DNA from: a virus
Reading direction: 5' to 3' (one strand)
Length of the DNA: 43,946 nucleotides
IMG/VR virus record: IMGVR_UViG_3300028394_000125
Location: 1-43,946 of that record
The notes beneath the pieces were generated by a model that was not told the origin of the DNA, did no database searches, and was given only the letters and a program-made list of their open reading frames with translations. A program made the position numbers and the translations under genes. This document shows, in pieces, positions 14,634-23,850 of this stretch (positions are counted from its first letter, which is position 1; each line of letters starts with the position of its first letter).

Positions 14634-16766
14634 ATGCCAACTCCAACGCAAGCCCAATTAGCATTAGAACGTGATGCATTAAAAGCCGACATTGCTGACA
14701 AACAAGCATTGTATGCCGACCTGATTGCAAGAGGCAAGGTTAATTCTGCTCAGGAACTTTTGGGAGACATTAATAAACTAACAGGGCAAGAACGCACACT
14801 ATCAAATGATATTAAAAATTTTACGCAGTTTAGTACAGAAAGAGCCTCACAAGATGCTGAAATCGCTCAGACACAAAATTTTGAATCAAAAAATTCACCA
14901 GCAAATCAAACAGTAACAAGTAGTTCAACTACTAGTACAACAACGGGTGGTACTGCAACTACTACAATTTCAGGGGCAGCAACGTTGTCACCTGAGGCTG
15001 AAAACGCCGCTAAACAAGCAAATTTACGAGCATCAGCATTTACGGCAAACCCTAGTGGAAAAATTGGCAATAATACAATTGATAAGGCAGTAACTTCCGG
15101 TGCAATTACTCCGGCAGAGGCCGCGGCATTAAAAACAGGCGCAGTACCTGAAGCAGATAGATTTGCCGCTGCATCAGAAGCCAGAGCAAAAGCTAACGCA
15201 ACTGTTGCAGCCGGAACAACTGAAGGTCCACCTACTACTATAACAACATCAACTCCCAATTCAAGTGGTAACACTACTGTAGAACAACAATCCGTAGCGA
15301 CCCCTCCTCCAAGTATTAATAGTAATTCAAATCTTACTAATACTGCTACGATTGTGACTAACCCAGACGGAACAAAATCTGAAGTAACTGTAAATAACAC
15401 TACCGCAACGGTAACAACTACCCCTGTTGTTGATAATCAATTAGTACAAGGTACAGAAACTACTATTGTTGCTAGTCAAAATGTAGATAATACAAACCCT
15501 GCACTTATAAATCCAAACACTGATCCTAATACAAATATTGGTGCAGAAGGACAAGATTTAGTGTATGATCCATTATTAGAACCTCCTATTACTAATGACG
15601 GAGATGAGTTTTCTGGAATAGATGAACAAGTTCAAAGACAAAAAGATTTAGAAGATGGGTCACTAGAATTTGCTGGTATAGATGAACAAATTGGTATAAA
15701 TGAAAATGCATTACAAGAACCACCTTTATTATCAGATGAAGAAATAGATCAACAGCTACGATTAGCCGCCCAAGACGAACAAATTGAAAATAAAGATCCG
15801 GCTGACGTTGGGGAAGAAGATCCGTTTGAGGCTGCTCGCATACGAGCCGGTGAAGAATACGATAGAACAACCGGAATAACAGAACAAGATATATTTGCGG
15901 CTGAAGGTGTTACTAATGCAGCCGGGTTACAAGGTAAACTTGAAGATGCTAGAGCGCAACAAATTACACAAGATGCCGAGAATGCAAAAACACAAGGCGA
16001 TTGGCGTGTAAGATTAAGTTTAGCACCAAGTGCAGGATATTTATATAAGGCAGTAAACCCAGGCATATTATTACCGTTACAAAAAACAGACGGTATAATT
16101 TTCCCATACACACCAAGTATACAAGTTACCTATGCCGCACATTATGATGCTTCAGATTTGACACATAGTAATTATAAAGTATTTCAATATAAAAATAGTA
16201 GTGTAGATCAAATTAGTATTTCATGTGATTTTACCGCACAGGATACTGAAGAAGCCAATTATATGTTAGCTGTAATACATTTCTTTAGGTCTGTTACTAA
16301 AATGTTTTATGGTCAAGACCAAATACCTAAACCAGGAACACCGCCTCCATTGTGTTATCTATCTGGAATGGGTGATTTTCAATTTGATAGACACCCATTA
16401 GCAATATCTTCATTTAATTATAGTTTGCCCACTGATGTGGACTATATACGAGCAAGCAGTCCAACTTTGTTATCTGGAGTTAATGCAACTGGTTATAATG
16501 ATAATAGAAATAGTGATTTAACACCACAACAAGTTAGAATGCAATCAGGAACTACTCCGTTGAATGCAGGTGCTACAGAATCAGCACCTAAGTTTGGAAA
16601 GGCAACTAATACACAACCTACATATGTACCTACAAAGATTCAGATAGCAATAGTTGCATATCCAATTGTAACACGTAATGACATAAGCAATAATTTTAGT
16701 TTAGCAGAATATGCTACTGGCAAGTTACTACAGGGTAGTAAACGCAAAGGCGGAGGAATTTGGTAA
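14634..16766 (+). CDS. Baseplate tail-tube cap protein, gp48-like C-terminal domain with long disordered N-terminus
   Basis: A 710-residue protein at the head of the baseplate operon. Residues about 455-710 look like the T4 gp48/gp54 tube-initiation family: DGIIFPYTPSIQVTYAAHYD, LTHSNYKVFQYKNSSVDQIS, then ISCDFTAQDTEEANYMLAVI and HFFRSVTKMFYGQDQ. In T4 these proteins cap the central baseplate and start tube growth. The first ~55 residues are coiled coil. Residues about 80-450 are low complexity, rich in Thr, Ser, Asn, Pro and Ala, with a small duplication (FSGIDEQ, FAGIDEQ). T4 gp48 has 364 residues and no such extension. The segment TDPNTNIG recurs near the C-terminus of the protein at 17078. 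Assignment to gp48 rather than gp54 is tentative. It overlaps gp53 as TAATG. Confidence 0.62.
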   Translation: MPTPTQAQLALERDALKADIADKQALYADLIARGKVNSAQELLGDINKLTGQERTLSNDIKNFTQFSTERASQDAEIAQTQNFESKNSPANQTVTSSSTTSTTTGGTATTTISGAATLSPEAENAAKQANLRASAFTANPSGKIGNNTIDKAVTSGAITPAEAAALKTGAVPEADRFAAASEARAKANATVAAGTTEGPPTTITTSTPNSSGNTTVEQQSVATPPPSINSNSNLTNTATIVTNPDGTKSEVTVNNTTATVTTTPVVDNQLVQGTETTIVASQNVDNTNPALINPNTDPNTNIGAEGQDLVYDPLLEPPITNDGDEFSGIDEQVQRQKDLEDGSLEFAGIDEQIGINENALQEPPLLSDEEIDQQLRLAAQDEQIENKDPADVGEEDPFEAARIRAGEEYDRTTGITEQDIFAAEGVTNAAGLQGKLEDARAQQITQDAENAKTQGDWRVRLSLAPSAGYLYKAVNPGILLPLQKTDGIIFPYTPSIQVTYAAHYDASDLTHSNYKVFQYKNSSVDQISISCDFTAQDTEEANYMLAVIHFFRSVTKMFYGQDQIPKPGTPPPLCYLSGMGDFQFDRHPLAISSFNYSLPTDVDYIRASSPTLLSGVNATGYNDNRNSDLTPQQVRMQSGTTPLNAGATESAPKFGKATNTQPTYVPTKIQIAIVAYPIVTRNDISNNFSLAEYATGKLLQGSKRKGGGIW

Positions 16767-17077
16767 TGGCAAATAACACACTTTATCCACAAACAAGTCC
16801 ATACTATGCAACAGATATAGTTAATGGCAAATTTTTAGATATAATGGTAGATAGACCTATCATTAAACAACCATCGGATATCTATTGGGAGATTACATTG
16901 GTATATGAATTTCGTCCTGATATGTTAGCATATGACTTGTATGCTGATAGCAGATTGTGGTGGGTATTTGCACAACGAAATCCAAACACATTAAAAGATC
17001 CCTACTTTGATTTTGTAGCGGGTGTAAGTATATACTTGCCTAAAGCAGATTTGTTGAAACAATTATTGGGAATATAA
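16766..17077 (+). CDS. 53: Baseplate wedge protein gp53
   Basis: A 103-residue protein of the gp53 family, which joins adjacent wedges around the T4 baseplate hub. The typical run is visible: RPIIKQPSDIYWEITLVYEF, then RPDMLAYDLYADSRLWWVFA, QRNPNTLKDPYFDFVAGVSI and YLPK. T4 gp53 has about 196 residues, so this is a short form keeping only the conserved core. The frame is open to a TTG at 16760, but ATG 16766 is preferred: it has GGAGG at 16752-16756, and it overlaps the upstream stop as TAATG. The stop TAA abuts the next ATG, so the three genes are tightly coupled. Confidence 0.87.
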   Translation: MANNTLYPQTSPYYATDIVNGKFLDIMVDRPIIKQPSDIYWEITLVYEFRPDMLAYDLYADSRLWWVFAQRNPNTLKDPYFDFVAGVSIYLPKADLLKQLLGI

Positions 17078-19954
17078 ATGGCAACAAATTCAAGTACTCA
17101 AATTGGACAAGGTGCTGACGGATCTTCATGGACATCTACAGTCGACCTTGACACTAATACTGGTTCAAAAACATCAACTGTTACTTTTACTACACCCAAA
17201 GGTCCAGTAACATTGACCGGTACCCCTGATTCAGTCTCATCTCAATTAGGTGCATTAATGACAAAAAATGCCGCATTTCCTAATTATGTTTCATTGTTAA
17301 GAGCGGCACAATCGGCGCTTATTAATATATCAGCGACACTAACTGCGTCATATCAACAACTAGTTCCTCCACCTAATGCAGAACCAACTCCTCCAGCATC
17401 TAATGATCCAACCGGACAATTTGCTGACCAAAATTTGGGGGGCGGAGAAGAACCCGCATACCCCACAGCAGGTGGCCCAACTGGACAATTTGCGGATCAA
17501 AATATGGGAGGCGGAGATGATTTGGGTGGTACTTCGGGTGATGAAGAATATAGTTATGATAAATCATATGCAGCCAAGATTGATGCTACTAAAAATGTAA
17601 CTAATCCAAATAATGAAATGGAAACGCAAAACGAAAGTTATGCGGGTACAACAGTTGCTGGACAAGGAGACAAAGGATCAGCTAATAAAGTAAAATCAAC
17701 CGAGATAGCATCTGGACCAAAACCAGGATCACGCCCACAAAACCCATTAGGTAGTTTATCAAGTTACACCTATCAAATTTCTTTGTATATGATAACACCA
17801 GACGCATATGATGCTTTTATCCAATCTGGCAGAAATAACATTAATGCAATTAACAATGCGGCTAATCCACAAGTAGCAACACAGGTTGAAGAAAGTAGTT
17901 CTGGTGCATATATTATAGCTCAAAGCGGTGGTATAAACAATAAAACAAGCAAACGTGCATTTGACCTTGATTTCTATATAGATGACTTAAAAATTAATAC
18001 AACTACTAATGCTAAAGCAAAGAAAACATCATCCAATGATACAGAAATGTCATTTAACATTTATGAACCATATGGATTTTCATTCATATCAAAATTAAAT
18101 AATGCGGCTGCTTTATTAAAAAAGAAAAGTAAATTAAAAGATTATAAAAGTTTATCTAACTCTACTAAACAATTTTTTGTGTTAGGTATTAGATTTCAAG
18201 GATATGATGAAAATGGCAAAGAGATATCAGGAGCCTCTACTTATAACCAAGATACATTTGATGTGACGGGTGATTCAGGTGGAGTATTTGAAAGATTTTT
18301 TGATATTAGAATTACTGATATGAAATTTAAGATTGACGGCAAGATGACAGTATATAATATTACTGCTGCAACAGTTGCACCTAAAGCTGGCTTTGGTGTA
18401 AAGTATGGTAGAATAGATAAAGGTGCTAGAGTAGAGGGAAGTACAGTAGAAGATGTATTACGAGGAACTAAAGGGTTATTAACAACGTTAAACGAACAGC
18501 AAGAATTACAAGCTAAAAAGAATGGTGAGGGTAGTATACCAAATGTATATAAGCTTAGATATTTGGGTACAGCAGAAGCAGAAATAGGAGCCGCATCTAT
18601 TGTAAGTATTGCTGATTTGGATAAATCTAAAATGCCTATGAGTGCAGCCGCAAATATTAAACAGGTAAATGAAGCGGTGTCAGTATCAGCAGTGCCTGAT
18701 ACAAATAGAAGAACTATTACATTTGCAAATGATGTATCTATAATGCAAGCTGTAGGATCAATTATTTCTCAAAGTAGTTATTTAGAAAATGCATTGACCC
18801 AAGTAATAAAATCTGACACCGAGCCACCTAAACCGGGACAAGGTAGTGAAACAATTAAAGATCCTAATCCAAAAACTATTAAATGGTATAACTTAGGGTC
18901 AGAAGTTAAATGTTTGGGTTTTGATAATATAGTAGGTGATTTTGCGTATGAAATAACATATGTTATACAACCATATGAAACCCCAATGATTACCAGCCCG
19001 TATGCAGGTAAAACATCAAAATATTACGGAGCACATAAAAGATATGAATATTGGTTTACTGGAAAGAATTCAGAAATAATACACTATGAACAAACAATGG
19101 ACAACTCATATTTTTTACCAGCAATGAATCCAACTGGTTCTTCTGCTAGTCAAGGTGGCGGAGCAGATATTTCTACTGTGCCTGGAAAACGTCAAAATGA
19201 AGATAGAACAGGTAAATTAGATATAGGTAAAGAAGCACAAAATTCGTATCTAACAAGTTTATATGATCCCGGTGCTTATGCTACAGCAAAGGTAACTATA
19301 TTAGGTGATCCTGATTATTTAATGCAAGATAGCCCTAGTTCAATCAATCAAGTATATCGACAATTTTATGGAAAAGGTTTTACTATTAACCCAAATGGTG
19401 GACAAGTTTTTATTGAAATAGATTTCAAAGAAGCAGAAGATTATAACAACATTGACGGATTGTTAAGTATAAATGATTCTATTCAATTTTGGAAATATCC
19501 CAAATCAGTATCATCACAAATCAAAGGTGTAAGTTACATGTTAACTGAAGTAGTAAGTATTTTCTCAAAAGGTAAATTTACACAAGAATTAGATTGTGTC
19601 ATAAATCAATTTTCTGAAAGCGGAAATATTGTTGACAAAGGTGCAGGAGGTAGACCTACGTCAGAGGAAACTACTGCAACTAAGACTACGGATGCTAGTG
19701 GACGAAGAACAGGTGCAACAGATCCTAGAGTCGCACAAATAAATCAAACAAATCTAAACAGTGATCCTAATACAAATATTGGGACAGATATACAAGACAG
19801 TAGTGCATCAGGTGCCGGCGCAAACAATACAAATAAATCTCTTAATTCAGGATCACAGGCTAATGATGATGGTGTAATAGATGCTAAGAAACAACCTGCA
19901 AATCAAGGTGGAAGAGAAGAACCTGTTGTAGGAAGACCAAGGGGCGGGGCATAA
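17078..19954 (+). CDS. Large virion protein, baseplate-hub-like, unassigned
   Basis: A 958-residue protein between gp53 and the gp5-like spike; not recognised with certainty. The N-terminal ~210 residues are Gly/Thr/Asn/Pro-rich, with two copies of PTGQFADQNxGGG. Residues about 220-860 are folded-looking beta-rich sequence, including YTYQISLYMITPDAYDAFIQ, FFVLGIRFQGYDENGKEISG, VKCLGFDNIVGDFAYEITYV and IQPYETP. The segment near 740-860 (AKVTILGDPDYLM, VFIEIDFKEA, GVSYMLTEVVSIFSKGKFTQ, ELDCVINQF) reads like the domain ends of phage hub proteins (gp27/late-control type), which build their beta-barrels around the spike. The last ~100 residues are disordered again and carry a DPNTNIG motif shared with the gp48-like protein. 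Position beside gp5 supports a hub role (inference). Confidence 0.55.
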   Translation: MATNSSTQIGQGADGSSWTSTVDLDTNTGSKTSTVTFTTPKGPVTLTGTPDSVSSQLGALMTKNAAFPNYVSLLRAAQSALINISATLTASYQQLVPPPNAEPTPPASNDPTGQFADQNLGGGEEPAYPTAGGPTGQFADQNMGGGDDLGGTSGDEEYSYDKSYAAKIDATKNVTNPNNEMETQNESYAGTTVAGQGDKGSANKVKSTEIASGPKPGSRPQNPLGSLSSYTYQISLYMITPDAYDAFIQSGRNNINAINNAANPQVATQVEESSSGAYIIAQSGGINNKTSKRAFDLDFYIDDLKINTTTNAKAKKTSSNDTEMSFNIYEPYGFSFISKLNNAAALLKKKSKLKDYKSLSNSTKQFFVLGIRFQGYDENGKEISGASTYNQDTFDVTGDSGGVFERFFDIRITDMKFKIDGKMTVYNITAATVAPKAGFGVKYGRIDKGARVEGSTVEDVLRGTKGLLTTLNEQQELQAKKNGEGSIPNVYKLRYLGTAEAEIGAASIVSIADLDKSKMPMSAAANIKQVNEAVSVSAVPDTNRRTITFANDVSIMQAVGSIISQSSYLENALTQVIKSDTEPPKPGQGSETIKDPNPKTIKWYNLGSEVKCLGFDNIVGDFAYEITYVIQPYETPMITSPYAGKTSKYYGAHKRYEYWFTGKNSEIIHYEQTMDNSYFLPAMNPTGSSASQGGGADISTVPGKRQNEDRTGKLDIGKEAQNSYLTSLYDPGAYATAKVTILGDPDYLMQDSPSSINQVYRQFYGKGFTINPNGGQVFIEIDFKEAEDYNNIDGLLSINDSIQFWKYPKSVSSQIKGVSYMLTEVVSIFSKGKFTQELDCVINQFSESGNIVDKGAGGRPTSEETTATKTTDASGRRTGATDPRVAQINQTNLNSDPNTNIGTDIQDSSASGAGANNTNKSLNSGSQANDDGVIDAKKQPANQGGREEPVVGRPRGGA
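17408..17515 (+). repeat. Two copies of a 39-nt coding repeat (PTGQFADQNxGGG)
   Basis: Copies at 17408-17446 and 17477-17515 encode PTGQFADQNLGGG and PTGQFADQNMGGG. They are spaced 69 nt start to start (23 codons), in frame, in the disordered N-terminal part of the hub-like protein. The DNA copies differ at synonymous sites, so the duplication is not recent. Confidence 0.8.
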
Positions 19955-19957
19955 TAT

Positions 19958-22900
19958 ATGGCATACGATGAAATAAAACCTAGAGGTAGTACTAAAGCAA
20001 GTCAACCAGACGCCGGCGGTGCAGTATTACGTAGCGTACCACTATTTGGTATTGTTAAAGATAATATAGATCCTATTCGTTCTGGTAGACTACAAGTATA
20101 CATTAGTGACTTGGGAGGATTAGATCCGGATGATAGCAGTTCTTGGGTAACTGTTAGTTATATGACTCCCTTCTATGGTGTAACTACACCCTCAGGTGCA
20201 AATACAGGTTACGGAGAATATATTAAAAACCCTAACAGTTATGGTATGTGGAATAGTCAACCTGATCTAGGCACAACTGTTATATGTATATTCATTAACG
20301 GTGATCCTAATTATGGATTTTGGATAGGATGTGTACCACAACCAGAAGCATTACAAATGGTACCGGCAATTGGCGGTACCGATAATATTGTAGCAAATGC
20401 AGGTGAAGCAAAAGGTCTGGGCGGCGCTATTAGATTACCGGTAACTAATATTAACACAAATAATTCGGGAATAGCAGATGGTCCAACATTTTTAAGTGAC
20501 GCTAAACCCGTACATAGTTATGTTGCCAGTATATTAGCACAACAAGGATTAATTAGAGATCCTATTAGAGGTGTAATTGGTTCAAGCGCACAACGTGAAA
20601 CTCCAAGTCGTGTTGGATGGGGAGTAAGCACACCGGGAAGACCTATATATGAAGGTGGCTTTACTGATGAGACTATAGTTAGTAAACTTAATGGAAACAC
20701 ACAAGGTGATATATACGGTTTAAAAGTTATTGCACGTAGAGGTGGACATACGTTAGTAATGGACGACGGAGATATTTTAGGTAGAGACCAATTAGTAAGA
20801 CTGCGTAGTAGTTTAGGACATCAAATATTAATGAGTGATGATGGTCAAACATTATTCATTATTCATGCTAACGGACAAAGTTACATTGAGTTAGGTAAAG
20901 AAGGTACAATTGATATGTATTCTACTAACTCATTCAATGTAAGAACACAAGGTGATTTGAATCTACACGCTGATAACAACATTAATATTAATGCAGGTAA
21001 GGCATTAAACATAAGTGCTGATACAATTGCAATGAGTAGTGAAAAACAAACTACACAAAAAGTTGGAACAGATTTTAGTTTATATGCTTCTGGAACATAT
21101 ACAACTAAAGTAGATGGTAAGATGAGTTTTGCCAGTGGCTCGGATTCTTCTTTCTATAGTGATTCTATTACGTATTTTAATGGTAGTAAAATTAATTTGA
21201 ATACAGGAGCATCAAGTTTAGTTCCGCAAGAAGTTAAACCATTGCCGGTAGTAGCACATACTGATACATTGAATGATGCTACTAAGGGTTGGTTATCTGC
21301 TCCGGGTAAGTTATTAAGTATTGTAAGTAGAGCACCGGCTCATGCACCATGGGCTAGTGCAAATCAGGGTGTTGATGTTAAAGTTAATAACAATGCAAGT
21401 GCGGCACTACCAGCTGCACCTAGTTCAGCCGTAGCGGCCGCAAATGCCAGTTCAGGTTCAGCAGAAGTTACTGCCCCAGTAACACCGTCAGTGGCAGCTA
21501 CTGTACCCCCATCGGCTGCAATTAGTGCGGCATTAGATAAGAATGTAACGGGCACATTGGTTGCTCAAGTATCTACATTAGCCGCAACAGGTCCGGCAGC
21601 TGCCGCAGTTAAGTTGGGTGCAGGCGTAGTAGAAACTGCAAATGGTGCTGTTGCGGCAGTGGGTGCAATGGCACAAAGTGCGGCACAACTTGAAGCAGGT
21701 GGTGTAATTAAACCAGGTGCAGCCGCACTAGTTAACAACCTAGTGCAAGGTGGTAAGACAATACAACAAGCATTGACACCAAATCTCTTTACGGGTAAAG
21801 ACGGCGCTGCAAACTTAACTAGTTATGTTAACAATCCTGTAGCACAAGTAGCAACACAAGTTGCTACATTTACTCAAGCACAAACTGCATTAGTACAAAC
21901 TGGATTAATTACAGGTAAAGAATCAGGTACAGCTATAGCAGGTTTAGTAATGTCGGCGGCAACAGCCGGTATACAAAATACTGTTAATTTAGTTAGTAAT
22001 GCGGCTAATGCAGTAGTTGGTGCAGTTAATGGAGCAATATCAAATGTAGTTGGCGCGGCTACTGGTGCATTGAATAGTGTATTAGGATCGGCCGCAAGTT
22101 TAGTTTCTGCTGGCAATTTTGCAGGTAACTTAGCATCTACTGTAACCGGTGGGTTAAGTAGTATTGCAACATCACTAACTGGAATGGCAAAAGGTGCTGT
22201 TGCAGGTTTAACAGGTTTACTAGATAGTGCTAAAGGTGTTGCTGGAAGTGCATTTGCGGCAATTAGCGGGGCATTACCGACACTAACTGTTGGGGTACCA
22301 CAAAATATTAAAGACATAACAGAAAAAGCACAAGCTTTGGCACAGGCGCCGACTGCCAATGCATTGACAGGAGCATTAAGTTCAGTAACAGGTGCCGTAA
22401 CCGGAGCATTAAGTTCAGTGACAGGAGCAGTAACCGGAGCATTAAGTTCAGTAACAGGAGCTGTTGCAGGAGTTACTGGAGCAATTAATAATGCGGTAGG
22501 TTCAGTCACAGGCGCAATTGGTGCGGTTACCGGAGTTACCGGAGCACTAGATGCAGTTAATGGTGTTGTTGCAGGAGTTACCGGCGCAATCAACAGCACA
22601 ATAGGTGCGGCTACTGGATTAATTAAAAATACATTAGGTGCGGCCACTAATTTAGCTACTGGTTTAGGAGCATTGCCGGGCGGTGGTGGTGTTGCATCAA
22701 TCGTTAACAATGCTGTAGGAGCAGTTAATAGTGTACCAGGTGTGGCCGCAGTATCAGGTTTAATTAATACAGCTTCATCAATAACTAATGGTATAGCCGG
22801 GTTGGCAGCTAACCCACTAGCATCATCTAGTGCATTGACCGCGGCCGCAGGTGCAGCCGGTGCATTGACAAAAGGGTTAGATGACTTAAAGAGTGGTAAA

Positions 22901-23353
22901 TTGACGTTAGCGTCATTGGCTAGTGCAGGTTTACCGGCTGGAGCATCTGCACAATTAAATGCCGCTATCAGCTCAATGAGTTCAGGTGGTGCAGTACAAA
23001 TTAAGTTACCTACTATAGCTGTTAATACTACTGATAGAAGTGAAGTAGATACTTTGGGTAAGGATATACGAGGTGATTCAAGAATACCAGCACCAAACTT
23101 TACAGGTAATCCTGCAACAACCGGTGAATCGCTACCTGAGACTACACTTGAAACTTTTAATAAAAAACGTAGAGATCAGCGAAAACGGTTTAATGAACAA
23201 TTTGAAATTACAAAAACAGCAAAGCTAGCATGGATAGAGTCAGTAGAAACATTGCCGGCAGGTGATCCAACAATAGCAGAATTGAAAAAGAAATATGAGA
23301 CTGAATATTCAAAAATCTTGTCGATAACTGACGAACTTAATACACTCACATAA
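19958..23353 (+). CDS. 5: gp5-like baseplate spike with Ala-rich C-terminal region, no lysozyme domain
   Basis: A 1131-residue spike/hub protein. Residues about 27-130 are the OB-fold of gp5/VgrG proteins (LFGIVKDNIDPIRSGRLQVY, SSSWVTVSYMTPFYG, FINGDPNYGFWIGCVPQPEA). Residues about 260-420 resemble the gp5 needle: GHTLVMDDGD, GHQILMSDDGQTLFIIHANG, IELGKEGTIDMYSTNSFNVR, DLNLHADNNININAGKALNI, the regular alternation of a beta-helix. T4 gp5 has a lysozyme domain between these parts; nothing like it is seen here. Residues about 480-1030 are extremely rich in Ala, Gly, Val, Thr and Ser, with SVTGAVTGAL repeats, and about the last 60 residues are charged helix. Such a region could form a stalk or be disordered. 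Only weak ribosome binding (AAGGGG, rather distant) is seen. Confidence 0.75.
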   Translation: MAYDEIKPRGSTKASQPDAGGAVLRSVPLFGIVKDNIDPIRSGRLQVYISDLGGLDPDDSSSWVTVSYMTPFYGVTTPSGANTGYGEYIKNPNSYGMWNSQPDLGTTVICIFINGDPNYGFWIGCVPQPEALQMVPAIGGTDNIVANAGEAKGLGGAIRLPVTNINTNNSGIADGPTFLSDAKPVHSYVASILAQQGLIRDPIRGVIGSSAQRETPSRVGWGVSTPGRPIYEGGFTDETIVSKLNGNTQGDIYGLKVIARRGGHTLVMDDGDILGRDQLVRLRSSLGHQILMSDDGQTLFIIHANGQSYIELGKEGTIDMYSTNSFNVRTQGDLNLHADNNININAGKALNISADTIAMSSEKQTTQKVGTDFSLYASGTYTTKVDGKMSFASGSDSSFYSDSITYFNGSKINLNTGASSLVPQEVKPLPVVAHTDTLNDATKGWLSAPGKLLSIVSRAPAHAPWASANQGVDVKVNNNASAALPAAPSSAVAAANASSGSAEVTAPVTPSVAATVPPSAAISAALDKNVTGTLVAQVSTLAATGPAAAAVKLGAGVVETANGAVAAVGAMAQSAAQLEAGGVIKPGAAALVNNLVQGGKTIQQALTPNLFTGKDGAANLTSYVNNPVAQVATQVATFTQAQTALVQTGLITGKESGTAIAGLVMSAATAGIQNTVNLVSNAANAVVGAVNGAISNVVGAATGALNSVLGSAASLVSAGNFAGNLASTVTGGLSSIATSLTGMAKGAVAGLTGLLDSAKGVAGSAFAAISGALPTLTVGVPQNIKDITEKAQALAQAPTANALTGALSSVTGAVTGALSSVTGAVTGALSSVTGAVAGVTGAINNAVGSVTGAIGAVTGVTGALDAVNGVVAGVTGAINSTIGAATGLIKNTLGAATNLATGLGALPGGGGVASIVNNAVGAVNSVPGVAAVSGLINTASSITNGIAGLAANPLASSSALTAAAGAAGALTKGLDDLKSGKLTLASLASAGLPAGASAQLNAAISSMSSGGAVQIKLPTIAVNTTDRSEVDTLGKDIRGDSRIPAPNFTGNPATTGESLPETTLETFNKKRRDQRKRFNEQFEITKTAKLAWIESVETLPAGDPTIAELKKKYETEYSKILSITDELNTLT
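22370..22468 (+). repeat. Three tandem 33-bp coding repeats in the gp5-like gene
   Basis: Units 22370-22402, 22403-22435 and 22436-22468 each begin GGAGCATTAAGTTCAGT and encode GALSSVTGAVT (last copy GALSSVTGAVA). The match at DNA level, broken by a few silent changes, points to fairly recent slippage or unequal exchange. More degenerate copies (GVTGAINNAVGSVTGAIGAV) follow. Confidence 0.9.
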
Positions 23354-23356
23354 ATA
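23349..23356 (+). promoter_or_regulatory. Late promoter-like CATAAATA before gp25
   Basis: CATAAATA overlaps the end of the gp5-like gene and lies 17 nt before ATG 23374. A TAGGAT ribosome binding site (23362-23367) lies between them. Confidence 0.55.
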
Positions 23357-23373
23357 TACTATAGGATAACAAT

Positions 23374-23823
23374 ATGCCATCATATATAGGTTTCAGTACA
23401 ATTAACGCTAATAAACCCCGCTCTACTAATCTACCGGCGGGTATTGCAGGTGGAGTAGGTTCTATGGTGCAGCCAGTTATCCCTGGCAAAAAGTATAGAC
23501 TAGTTGACCAACAATTAGTTATACAAGATTTTCTTAATGCACTGAATATTCAACAGGGGCAAAAAGTAGGAAACCCCGGATACGGAACTACTCTTTGGAG
23601 TTTTGTTTTTGAGCCTAACACTTTTGATGTACAGAACAAATTAGAGACTGAAATTAGACGAGTTGCTAATCAAGATCCAAGAATGATAGTCAATACTGTT
23701 AGCGCATACCCCCAAGAAAACGGTATATTAATTGAAGTAGAACTAGCAGTTTCACCCTTCAATAATGCAGAAATGCTTAGTGTTTTCTTCAATAATCAGA
23801 CGAATACAGCAGTAATTCAATAA
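23374..23823 (+). CDS. 25: Baseplate wedge protein gp25
   Basis: A 149-residue protein of the gp25/TssE family, which links the inner baseplate to the sheath and starts sheath growth. The family block is clear: DQQLVIQDFLNALNIQQGQK, then NPGYGTTLWSFVFEPNTFDV, where FEP is the start of the conserved EPR-type motif (here EPN rather than EPR). It ends with the beta-strand pair typical of the fold (ILIEVELAVSPF). T4 gp25 is 132 residues. The start is supported by TAGGAT and by a late promoter directly upstream. The next gene, gp6, is its partner in the wedge core. Confidence 0.92.
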   Translation: MPSYIGFSTINANKPRSTNLPAGIAGGVGSMVQPVIPGKKYRLVDQQLVIQDFLNALNIQQGQKVGNPGYGTTLWSFVFEPNTFDVQNKLETEIRRVANQDPRMIVNTVSAYPQENGILIEVELAVSPFNNAEMLSVFFNNQTNTAVIQ

Positions 23824-23850
23824 TCTTCCAAAAGTAGTGTTTTCATTTAA

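Noticed and set aside
14543-14737. A 64-codon minus-strand ORF overlapping the start of the gp48-like gene
   Set aside because: It covers the divergent promoter region and the opposite coding strand; no ribosome binding site or recognisable product.
22370-22468. Tandem repeats as a possible CRISPR array
   Set aside because: The units are directly adjacent without spacers, are a multiple of three long and stay in frame within a coding region.
21874-22710. A 278-codon minus-strand ORF
   Set aside because: It is the mirror of the repetitive Ala/Gly-rich coding sequence of the gp5-like gene and consists of Pro/Ala/Val repeats.
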